Shown here one piece after another: positions 23,748 through 30,124 of a DNA stretch of 30,124 nt. Position numbers and translations under genes: made by a program. The first letter of the stretch is position 1; each line of letters opens with the position of its first letter. A model generated the notes under the pieces. That model searched no databases. It was not told the DNA's origin and was given only the letters and a program-made list of their open reading frames with translations. The DNA comes from Actinomycetota bacterium (GTDB taxonomy: Bacteria > Actinomycetota > Actinomycetes > S36-B12 > UBA5976): assembly GCA_017853815.1 (NCBI GenBank), contig JAFMIT010000005.1, positions 1 to 30,124 of the forward strand. The letters run 5' to 3'.

Positions 23748-25336
23748 CTCACTTTCGCGATAATCACGTGAGTGCGATCTTGTAGCGCTCGCATAAAGTC
23801 ATCGCATGTGTCGACAGTGACTGAAGACCATCCGGTGGCTTCAGCCGCGGCCGCAAGATCTACTTCATGTGGAGTTCCATAAACCCGATCAAACAGATGT
23901 GAAAACTCATCGGCACCTTGCTCGAGAGTTTTAAAAATCTGACCACCGTTGTTATGCAAGACGACAATTGTGAGGTCTGGTCTTTTCTCGAGAGCCGGAA
24001 TTGCCAGACTCGATAAATCATGCAGAAAAGCCACGTCGCCGATGACCAAGAATGTGCGACCTGAATGCTTGAGCGCAGCACCAGATGCCGAAGCAATGAT
24101 GCCATCGATGCCATTCGCGCCGCGATTCATGAACACCATCGGCAATGCACCACGGAGTTCGAATGCGTCATCCGCATGACGAATAGCCATCGAAGCAGCT
24201 ACCCACAATTGATCTCGCTCCGTTGCGAAGTGATGGACGCAGCTAACAGCGCACTGCGCATCGAATAGATCGCAACTTGACTGATGAGCTGCGTCAGCGT
24301 CTTGCCATGACGCGAGCCACTCAGGAGCTGCCGGCGTAATGCCAGATGCGACTGGCATCTGTGTCAGATGATGTTGTGCAGACTCAAACGGATCTGCATC
24401 GAGGGGATACTTGCCAACAGCCAGATGCGCCGATGCATTGCGAACAAACGCAGCCACGCTTCGCGATAATCCAAAACGGCCAGCTGTAATTACTACGTCT
24501 GGTTGATGCGAGTTCACAAAGTCAGGATTGCTCAACAGCGTTGCGTAGTGCTGCACGCCAACATCGGCAACGCGCGCCATGCTGCCTGGCTCAGCGAGCA
24601 CGGGCCAACGCAACGTACGGGCGAGATGGAGAGCGCCCTGAGCAGAATGTGGGTCGCTCATGATGATGACTCCGCGCGGACCGTTGAGCGAGACTTTCAG
24701 GTCGTTCAGCAGCACTGACAATTCGATGTCTTCGTCGACCCGAGCAATCGGCAACTCACCGACGACGATGGAGGAAGCCCAGGATGCATCTGCGTCAGGT
24801 GGAACAAGTGGCTCCGCGAAAGGAACGTTGAGATGCACAGGGCCTGGCGCGGTGAATTCATCACCGACCGCTGCTAGTACCGCCTGCGCGATTCCAAGTT
24901 CCCAGTAGACGTCGTCTTGGTCGGCTGCCAGTGGCAAATCCCAATCCGCGCGAATGGGTGAGCCAAACATTCCGACTTGGTCAATGGTTTGGTTTGCACC
25001 ACGACCGCGGACCGAGTCTGGACGATCAGCAGTGATGACGATGAGAGGCACTCCGGCTTCGTGCGCTTCGTATACGGCTGGATAAAAGTTGGCAGCAGCG
25101 GTGCCGCTGGTGCACAGCACAGCAACAGGTCGATTCATTCGTTTGGCCATGCCAAGAGCAGTGAACGCAGCTGTGCGCTCATCAATTCGCACCGTCAAAG
25201 ACATGGTTGGTTGCGCCTGAAAAACAGCGATCGACAGCGGCGTATTGCGCGAGCCTGGCGCGAGCACCACGTCGGTGACCCCGTGTTTTGCGAGAGCTCG
25301 CACGATGGCTCGCGCTTGCGCGGTTGATGGGTTCAT
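23744..25336 (-). CDS. menD: SEPHCHC synthase (MenD)
   Basis: A TPP-dependent enzyme that adds the succinyl-semialdehyde unit from 2-oxoglutarate to isochorismate. The 530-aa protein shows the N-terminal VVLAPGSRNTPLSIA, the catalytic glutamate region VRIDERTAAFTALGMAKR, CTSGTAAANFYPAVYEA, ADRPDSVRGRGANQTIDQ, and the TPP/Mg motif GDVAFLHDL ending in VVLHNNGG. All are MenD-specific. ATG 25336 overlaps the menC stop as ATGA, with GGAG about 5 nt upstream. Its 2-oxoglutarate substrate is the same one that KorAB may consume. Confidence 0.95.
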   Translation of the reverse strand: MNPSTAQARAIVRALAKHGVTDVVLAPGSRNTPLSIAVFQAQPTMSLTVRIDERTAAFTALGMAKRMNRPVAVLCTSGTAAANFYPAVYEAHEAGVPLIVITADRPDSVRGRGANQTIDQVGMFGSPIRADWDLPLAADQDDVYWELGIAQAVLAAVGDEFTAPGPVHLNVPFAEPLVPPDADASWASSIVVGELPIARVDEDIELSVLLNDLKVSLNGPRGVIIMSDPHSAQGALHLARTLRWPVLAEPGSMARVADVGVQHYATLLSNPDFVNSHQPDVVITAGRFGLSRSVAAFVRNASAHLAVGKYPLDADPFESAQHHLTQMPVASGITPAAPEWLASWQDADAAHQSSCDLFDAQCAVSCVHHFATERDQLWVAASMAIRHADDAFELRGALPMVFMNRGANGIDGIIASASGAALKHSGRTFLVIGDVAFLHDLSSLAIPALEKRPDLTIVVLHNNGGQIFKTLEQGADEFSHLFDRVYGTPHEVDLAAAAEATGWSSVTVDTCDDFMRALQDRTHVIIAKVS

Positions 25337-26346
25337 GCCGTCTCCAGGACTTCGTAGCAGGCGATCACACGTTCACGCCAGTAATTTTTCGTAGCTGAAT
25401 CTACGCGCGAAGCAAGTCCCGCGAGCAGAGCTTCGTCAGGTGCGATGCGGCCCACCGCAATCGTCCCATCGTGTGGAATCAAAGTCGTGGTCACCACATC
25501 TTCTGCCAACAGCGAGCCGGTTGAGAAACCACAGGCGTACTCAAGTTCGGGCAATGCGGCGGCTAAGGCAATGCCTTGAGTCAGCCCCACTGACGAATCC
25601 ATGGAACCTGAGACCACACACGGCATCTCAAGCATGCTCGCGATGTCGAGAGCACGCGCCACGCCACCGAGCGGGATTGCTTTGAGGATGGCGATATCGC
25701 CGGCAGCTTGAAGTGCTGAAACATGCAGGCGAGCATCTGCGAGAAGTCGGACGCCTTCGTCGATGGCAATCTTCACAGGGATGCGTTCGCGGATGACAGC
25801 GCAATCGGCAAGCGAGCTGACTGGTTGTTCAACATACTCCAGCCGAGACCCGCACATGTCTGAAATTTCACGTATGCGCTCAACCGCCTGATCGACCGAC
25901 CATGCACCGTTGATATCAATTCGGATCTTGGCTTCAGGAGAAACCTGATGGTCGAGCGTGTAGATCAATTCATCAAGGCGACTGACATCATCGCGAAAAT
26001 CGGGACTTCCACATTTGACCTTGTAGGTAGTGGCTCCTGTGGACTCCCACACGCCGAGTACCCACTGCTCCACCGCGTCCGTCGCCAACATCGGGACGAT
26101 GGCATTGACTCGCACCTCATCGCGCTGCGCTAGCGGATACGGCAGATAGGCCGCTTCGATTGCAGCCGCGAGCCAGTTGGCGCTGTGCTCCAGCGTGTGA
26201 TCTTTGAAGGGTGCAAACTCGCCCCAGCCTGACGGTCCTTCGAAAAGCACTACCTCGCGCACATCCACATCGCGAAAACGCGTCTTCAATCGCAATTGCA
26301 CAACTCGCATTGAGTCGAGAATTTCCGAGAGCGGCGGCAACTGCAT
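25333..26346 (-). CDS. menC: o-Succinylbenzoate synthase (MenC)
   Basis: Dehydrates SHCHC to o-succinylbenzoate. The 337-aa enolase-superfamily protein shows VREVVLFEGPSGWGEFAPF near the N-terminus. The catalytic set follows: Lys109 and Lys111 (YKVKCG), metal ligands Asp144 (IRIDING), Glu173 (EYVEQP) and Asp196 (AIDEG), and second base Lys222 (AILKAIPLGG). ATG 26346 (MQLPPLSEIL) is supported by similarity of this N-terminus to actinobacterial MenC as I recall it; ATG 26310 is an alternative. No good SD precedes it, and 20 nt separate it from the menB stop. Confidence 0.93.
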   Translation of the reverse strand: MQLPPLSEILDSMRVVQLRLKTRFRDVDVREVVLFEGPSGWGEFAPFKDHTLEHSANWLAAAIEAAYLPYPLAQRDEVRVNAIVPMLATDAVEQWVLGVWESTGATTYKVKCGSPDFRDDVSRLDELIYTLDHQVSPEAKIRIDINGAWSVDQAVERIREISDMCGSRLEYVEQPVSSLADCAVIRERIPVKIAIDEGVRLLADARLHVSALQAAGDIAILKAIPLGGVARALDIASMLEMPCVVSGSMDSSVGLTQGIALAAALPELEYACGFSTGSLLAEDVVTTTLIPHDGTIAVGRIAPDEALLAGLASRVDSATKNYWRERVIACYEVLETA

Positions 26347-26366
26347 GCGAGTCAGAATCTGAGTAC

Positions 26367-27299
26367 TTAAGGACGCTTAGGGAATCTGCTGAAGTCGGGG
26401 CGGCGCTTATTCTTAAATGCATCGCGACCCTCTTGAGCTTCTTCTGACATATAGAACAAAAGCGTGGCATCGCCTGCGAGCTGTTGGACGCCAGCCAGAC
26501 CGTCATCCGCCGCGTTGTGCGAAGCCTTCAGCATGCGCAGTGCGAGTGGCGACAGCGCAAGCATTTCTCGCGCATAGCCAACGGTCGCAATCTCGAGATC
26601 TTCGATCGGGACAACTTCGTTGACAAGTCCCCAGTCGTAGGCCTGCTCAGCGCCGTACTGCCGGCAGAGATACCAAACTTCGCGCGAGCGCTTTTGGCCA
26701 ATGTGCCGAGCTAACAAACCAGAGCCGTAACCGCCATCAAACGAACCCACCTTGGGGCCAGTCTGACCAAACCGAGCATTGTCGGCAGCAATAGAGAGAT
26801 CGCACACGACGTGCAGCACGTGGCCACCACCGATGCTGTATCCAGCAATCATTGCAATGACGGGTTTAGGGAGTCTGCGAATCGCAATCTGGAGGTCGAG
26901 AACGTTGAGCCGACCAATGCCTTTCGCGGCGATGTGGTCATCACCAATGTAACCGTCATCGCCGCGGATGATTTGGTCACCGCCACTACAAAAAGCCCAG
27001 TCGCCTTGGCCGGTAAGGATGATGACGCCAATCTCGGAATCATCACGCGCCATGTCAAAAGCGACGAGCAATTCTTGGATTGTCTGCGGCCGAAACGCAT
27101 TGCGCTTCTCGGGGCGGTTGATCGTGATCTTTGCGATACCCGCGTCGTCGCCAGTCGATACCTCGTATTTGATGTCCGTGAACTCCCCCTGAAGTTCCCA
27201 ACCGCAGGCTGGGATTGCCGAAGAGTGGGCGGGGTTGGTGAAGGCAGGGCTGCCTTCAGACACGACGGGAGTCAGAACGTAACGATTGCGAGTATCCAC
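26367..27299 (-). CDS. menB: 1,4-Dihydroxy-2-naphthoyl-CoA synthase (MenB), bicarbonate-type active site
   Basis: A crotonase-family enzyme that cyclises o-succinylbenzoyl-CoA. The 310-aa protein has NRPEKRNAFRPQT, WAFCSGGDQ (102-109), YSIGGGHVLHVVCDL and FGQTGPKVGSFDGG (177-190), ending KRRPDFSRFPKRP. Throughout it reads like the E. coli/Bacillus type, with Gly181 in QTG, where mycobacterial and most actinobacterial MenB have Asp (QTDADVG). The Gly class is known to need bicarbonate as catalytic base. GTG 27299 has an AGAAAGG SD about 7 nt upstream. The first 35 or so residues are an unconserved extension, so a later start (GTG 27263, residue 13) cannot be excluded. It heads menB-menC-menD and is divergent from menE. 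Confidence 0.94.
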   Translation of the reverse strand: MDTRNRYVLTPVVSEGSPAFTNPAHSSAIPACGWELQGEFTDIKYEVSTGDDAGIAKITINRPEKRNAFRPQTIQELLVAFDMARDDSEIGVIILTGQGDWAFCSGGDQIIRGDDGYIGDDHIAAKGIGRLNVLDLQIAIRRLPKPVIAMIAGYSIGGGHVLHVVCDLSIAADNARFGQTGPKVGSFDGGYGSGLLARHIGQKRSREVWYLCRQYGAEQAYDWGLVNEVVPIEDLEIATVGYAREMLALSPLALRMLKASHNAADDGLAGVQQLAGDATLLFYMSEEAQEGRDAFKNKRRPDFSRFPKRP

Positions 27300-27335
27300 A
27301 AAAAGACCTTTCTCGTAAGGCTTAGGCTAGCCGCG
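27300..27335. promoter_or_regulatory. Compact bidirectional menB/menE promoter
   Basis: Only 36 bp separate the two start codons. TAGGCT (27323-27328, plus) lies 7 nt before menE ATG, fitting leaderless initiation. TAGCCT (27329-27324, minus) overlaps it almost completely and would start menB about 18 nt upstream of GTG 27299, leaving a short leader with the AGAAAGG SD. The -35 hexamers are not recognisable. Confidence 0.45.
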
Positions 27336-28469
27336 ATGAGCGAACACTTCAGAACTGTGCAGGTGCCAGCAGGCCCAGGCGGCGCCTTTGCTGCCCTTGA
27401 AGCCATCCATGAACTGTTCGAGGACGAGCAATCGGTTGCCCTGATCCCCGCGCACTCCCCCGAATCACTCACGGCGATTCGGCAGCACGAACCGATCCAC
27501 GCTGACGAACCCACGCTCATCCTCTGCACGAGCGGATCGACAGGTGTTCCCCGCGGAGTCGAACTCACCGTCACCGCTATCGGCGAAGCCGCAGCACTTT
27601 CAGCGATGGCTCTCGGCAGTCAATCTGTTTGGCTAGCAGCTCTTCCCGTCACTTCGATCGGTGGGCTCAATCCATTGATTCGAAGCGCCCTCGCTGGCAC
27701 CGCACCTGTGATCTGGGATGGCATCGGAGGTGCATATTCGTTCGAAGCCGAGGAGTTCACGGCATTCTTGGATGCGACCGCGGTGGCGGCCAAGAAACAA
27801 AAGCTGTCGAGTGCTGTGTCGCTGGTGCCCACTCAACTCCACCGCATCGCAGAACGCCCCGAAGCTCTCGCCGCTCTCGCCGCTCTCGACTACGTGCTCG
27901 TCGGCGGTGGTGCGGTAACTCCGGCCATCGCAGACAGAGTGCAATCAAGCGGTGTCAATCTCATCCGCACCTACGGTTCCACAGAAACCTCTGGTGGCAT
28001 TTGTTACAACGGTGTCGAACTTGAAGAAGTCAGTTTCGAGTTCGATGAAGACCAGCGAGTGATTGTGCACTCGCCAACACTTGCGGTGGCATACCGCGAC
28101 GGCGAAAAGATTGCGCCAGCATGGAGAAGTTCTGATCGTGGGCAACTCATCGATGGTGCGCTATCGATTTTGGGGCGTGTCGATGACATTCGAAAAGTTG
28201 CGGGACACAACGTCGATCTCAGGCGGCTTGAGCATCAGCTTGAAAGCACTAATGAGATTCGCAGTGTTGCAGTTGTGGGCGCGGATGACGACGAATACGG
28301 CTGCGTGCCGGTCATTGCCTATTCGGGTGAGATGACGGAGTCTCGAGTGGAGGAGTTGGCACGGGAGACGCTCGATGGGCTCGGCATTCCACTAAGAATT
28401 CGCAAGCTTGATTCGCTGCCGATGCTGACTAACGGCAAACCTGACCGCGTGCGCATTAGCCAACTCTGA
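27336..28469 (+). CDS. menE: o-Succinylbenzoate-CoA ligase (MenE), short form
   Basis: Activates o-succinylbenzoate to its CoA thioester (ANL superfamily). In 377 aa it has the P-loop TSGSTGVPRG at 65-74, YGSTETSGGICYNG, the SSDRGQLIDGALSILGR hinge block (which carries DRG in place of the TGD seen in many relatives), DDIRKVAGHNVDL, and the C-terminal catalytic lysine in TNGKPDR. The N-terminal subdomain before the P-loop is about 100 residues shorter than in E. coli or Bacillus MenE; short forms occur in Actinobacteria. The frame extends upstream to 26811 antisense to menB, but ATG 27336 fits the promoter and the family. 12 nt separate it from menA. Confidence 0.9.
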   Translation: MSEHFRTVQVPAGPGGAFAALEAIHELFEDEQSVALIPAHSPESLTAIRQHEPIHADEPTLILCTSGSTGVPRGVELTVTAIGEAAALSAMALGSQSVWLAALPVTSIGGLNPLIRSALAGTAPVIWDGIGGAYSFEAEEFTAFLDATAVAAKKQKLSSAVSLVPTQLHRIAERPEALAALAALDYVLVGGGAVTPAIADRVQSSGVNLIRTYGSTETSGGICYNGVELEEVSFEFDEDQRVIVHSPTLAVAYRDGEKIAPAWRSSDRGQLIDGALSILGRVDDIRKVAGHNVDLRRLEHQLESTNEIRSVAVVGADDDEYGCVPVIAYSGEMTESRVEELARETLDGLGIPLRIRKLDSLPMLTNGKPDRVRISQL

Positions 28470-28481
28470 GAGACTGCGGAC

Positions 28482-29381
28482 ATGACATCACTTCAACACT
28501 GGGTTGCTGGAGCTCGTCCACGCACATTGCCAGCGGCGATTGCTCCAGTACTCGTCGGCAGCGCACTCGCTCATTGGCACAGCGGTTTCGATGCCGGTCG
28601 CGCGTTATGCGCTCTCGTCGTCGCGCTGGCGCTTCAGATTGGGGTCAATTACTCCAACGATTACAGTGATGGAATTCGCGGGACCGACGAAACTCGGGTT
28701 GGACCAGTTCGCCTTGTCGGTCAAAAACTTGCTTCGCCAAAGTCGGTAAAGATGGCTGCGTTCACGTGGTTTGGTGTTGCCGCCATTGCAGGTCTCTATC
28801 TCACAATCACCACTACGCAATGGATTTTTCTTCCGATTGGCGTCTTGGCTATTGCTTCAGCATGGTTCTACACCGGCGGTAAGAACCCATACGGCTACGC
28901 AGGTCTGGGTGAAGTTTTCGTCTTCGTGTGGTTTGGCTTGGCCGCGGTGTTGGGCACTGTCTACGCGCAGATGTTGTCTCTGACGTGGCTCGACCTCATC
29001 CTCGCTGTCGGTGCTGGTTCGTTCGCGTGCGCGCTCCTGGTCGTGAATAACTTGCGCGATATTCCGACTGACACCGAATCGCACAAGCGCACACTCGCTG
29101 TCCGACTAGGAGATCAACGCACGCGAATGCTGTATGTCGCTCTGGTTTTCGCCGGGTTTGGTTCGAGTGCGGTCGTCGCAGCGGCTTCGGTGTTCGTGAA
29201 TTCCAACTCCTACCCCGTGATGGCGGGAATAGGTGTGATCGCCTCGCTGGTGGCACACGTGCCTGGTCGGGCAGTTCTCAACGGTGCCCGCGGCCGTGAT
29301 CTCATTGCGGTGCTAGTGGGAACTGGTCAAGCGCAACTGGTCTGGGCCATCGTCACCGCAGCGGCACTGTTCGCGTCTTAG
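28482..29381 (+). CDS. menA: 1,4-Dihydroxy-2-naphthoate polyprenyltransferase (MenA)
   Basis: A membrane UbiA-family enzyme that joins the naphthoate head to the polyprenyl tail and releases CO2. The 299-aa, roughly nine-TM protein has both Asp-rich motifs: NYSNDYSDGIRGTD (from residue 56) and NNLRDIPTDTESHKRTLAVR in the second half. The N-terminus WVAGARPRTLPAAIAPVLVG is typical of MenA. ATG 28482 follows the menE stop by 12 nt, with only a weak purine-rich SD. The stop TAG overlaps the convergent DUF4229 stop by 4 nt. Its prenyl donor is presumably made by the synthase at 5266-6300. Confidence 0.94.
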   Translation: MTSLQHWVAGARPRTLPAAIAPVLVGSALAHWHSGFDAGRALCALVVALALQIGVNYSNDYSDGIRGTDETRVGPVRLVGQKLASPKSVKMAAFTWFGVAAIAGLYLTITTTQWIFLPIGVLAIASAWFYTGGKNPYGYAGLGEVFVFVWFGLAAVLGTVYAQMLSLTWLDLILAVGAGSFACALLVVNNLRDIPTDTESHKRTLAVRLGDQRTRMLYVALVFAGFGSSAVVAAASVFVNSNSYPVMAGIGVIASLVAHVPGRAVLNGARGRDLIAVLVGTGQAQLVWAIVTAAALFAS

Positions 29382-29641
29382 TCGACGTCTTCCGCTGTTT
29401 TCGAATCTTCGATGCGCTTGTTGATGCGCCCGAAAACGGACACAAGTCCCGCGCTCATATCGTCGCGCTGACGACGTAAAAGAAATAGGGATGCAATTCC
29501 CGAGACGCCGAACGAAACGAGAACCAACATGAAGTCACGAATGCCTAGCGCGTACAGCGCGGCGCCGCAGACGAAGAACAGCGCAAAACGCAATGTCGTA
29601 TAGCGAATGGTGCTGAGGCCGGCTTTGGGAGTATCAGTCAT
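29378..29641 (-). CDS. DUF4229 small membrane protein
   Basis: An 87-aa protein with two hydrophobic segments (YTTLRFALFFVCGAALYALG; MLVLVSFGVSGIASLFLL), then LRRQRDDMSAGL and a charged tail. This matches the DUF4229 family, commonly beside menA in Actinobacteria; its function is unknown. ATG 29641 has AGGA 5 nt upstream; the open frame further upstream belongs to the PLDc_N gene region. It lies 7 nt after that gene's stop and ends overlapping menA. Confidence 0.8.
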   Translation of the reverse strand: MTDTPKAGLSTIRYTTLRFALFFVCGAALYALGIRDFMLVLVSFGVSGIASLFLLRRQRDDMSAGLVSVFGRINKRIEDSKTAEDVD

Positions 29642-29648
29642 CTCGGTC

Positions 29649-29915
29649 CTAAATTGATCGTAGAAAATCAGTATCGTCGTCTGGGCCTTGGGGGCGGCGC
29701 GGCGCGCCACCACGACCTGCACCGCCGAACCAGGAACCGCCGCGGCGAGGCCGGCCCAACGTAAACCAGAGAACCATTCCGATGGCTGGTACAAAACCCG
29801 TCACGAGCACCCACGCCCACCGTGGCATGACACGTGGCTGCGGAGTCGCAATGGCTTCGATAAACGTGTACAGCTGAATCAGAATGACAATAACTATTGC
29901 CCAAATGCGTGGCAT
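29649..29915 (-). CDS. PLDc_N (phospholipase D nuclease N-terminal-like) small membrane protein
   Basis: An 88-aa protein with two TM segments (IWAIVIVILIQLYTFIEAIA; WAWVLVTGFVPAIGMVLWFTLG), then GRPRRGG, a Gly/Arg-rich linker and an acidic end PDDDTDFLRSI. This layout fits the stand-alone PLDc_N family, which lacks the HKD catalytic domain. ATG 29915 shares one base with the ccsB stop (TAATG), so translation is coupled. Function is unknown; it may be a membrane anchor or assembly factor. Confidence 0.8.
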   Translation of the reverse strand: MPRIWAIVIVILIQLYTFIEAIATPQPRVMPRWAWVLVTGFVPAIGMVLWFTLGRPRRGGSWFGGAGRGGAPRRPQGPDDDTDFLRSI

Positions 29916-30124
29916 TACTTATTCACTCCCGAATAACTGTGAAGTCCTGGGAACACGATGTTCACGATAAAGAAGTTGAAAATAATCGTCGAGAACGCAA
30001 TCAATGCGACAACCGCTGCGCGATTACCTTTCCACCCCACGGTGATTCGTGCATGGAGATATGCGGCGTATCCGACCCACGTGATGAAGGCCCAGGTCTC
30101 CTTTGGATCCCAACCCCAGTATCG
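29915..30124 (-). CDS. ccsB: Cytochrome c biogenesis protein CcsB (C-terminal part, cut by window edge)
   Basis: The last 69 codons and stop of a gene that continues past the right edge. Reading from 30124 it begins YWGWDPKETWAFITW after one residue, the tryptophan-rich WWD motif of CcsA/CcsB-type haem handling proteins. A TM segment (VVALIAFSTIIFNFFIVNIV) and the typical ending FPGLHSYSGVNK follow. With a ResB/CcsA partner it delivers and attaches haem to c-type cytochromes outside the membrane. It implies c-type cytochromes in the same respiratory chain, probably the bcc-aa3 branch. Confidence 0.9.
   Translation of the reverse strand, partial: RYWGWDPKETWAFITWVGYAAYLHARITVGWKGNRAAVVALIAFSTIIFNFFIVNIVFPGLHSYSGVNK

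Noticed and set aside
26811..27335. 175-codon N-terminal extension of menE
   Set aside because: Lies antisense to conserved menB coding sequence; ATG 27336 fits both the -10 box and short actinobacterial MenE.

Overview
The window looks like a piece of an actinobacterial chromosome. GC is mid-50s % by eye, GTG starts are frequent, genes are packed with ATGA, TAATG and GTGA junctions, and complex I has separate nuoC and nuoD genes. The neighbourhood menA - DUF4229 - PLDc_N - ccsB is also typical of Actinomycetota. A free-living Micrococcales-like or aquatic actinobacterium is plausible, but I cannot name a genus. I saw no mobile element, CRISPR, tRNA or rRNA.

Layout. (1) 1-290, minus: 5' part of a divergent NuoB paralogue that runs off the left edge. 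(2) 376-4192, plus: korA, korB (2-oxoacid:ferredoxin oxidoreductase) and a RarD-type transporter. (3) 21473 down to 4196, minus: a 16-gene unit consisting of complete nuoA-N, a long-chain polyprenyl diphosphate synthase and a secreted pentapeptide-repeat protein. (4) 22403-21669, minus: menG/ubiE. (5) 22458-23747, plus: menF. (6) 27299-23744, minus: menB-menC-menD. (7) 27336-29381, plus: menE-menA. (8) 30124-29378, minus: ccsB (partial), a PLDc_N membrane protein and DUF4229.

Functionally almost everything serves one respiratory chain. KorAB makes low-potential electrons (reduced ferredoxin) from a 2-oxoacid. Complex I oxidises NADH and reduces menaquinone. The polyprenyl synthase supplies the quinone tail, and MenF-D-C-E-B-A-G supply and finish the naphthoquinone head. 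CcsB belongs to cytochrome c maturation further down the chain. MenH and a DHNA-CoA thioesterase are not in the window.

Points most worth a second look: the NuoB paralogue facing korAB; the bicarbonate-type (Gly) MenB active site in an apparent actinobacterium; a 36-bp divergent menB/menE promoter with interlocked -10 boxes; probable leaderless menF and menE; a secreted pentapeptide-repeat protein translationally coupled to the nuo/prenyl-synthase operon; and convergent gene pairs whose stop codons overlap. No intergenic gap exceeds 300 bases; the largest is 195 bp, between menG and nuoA.
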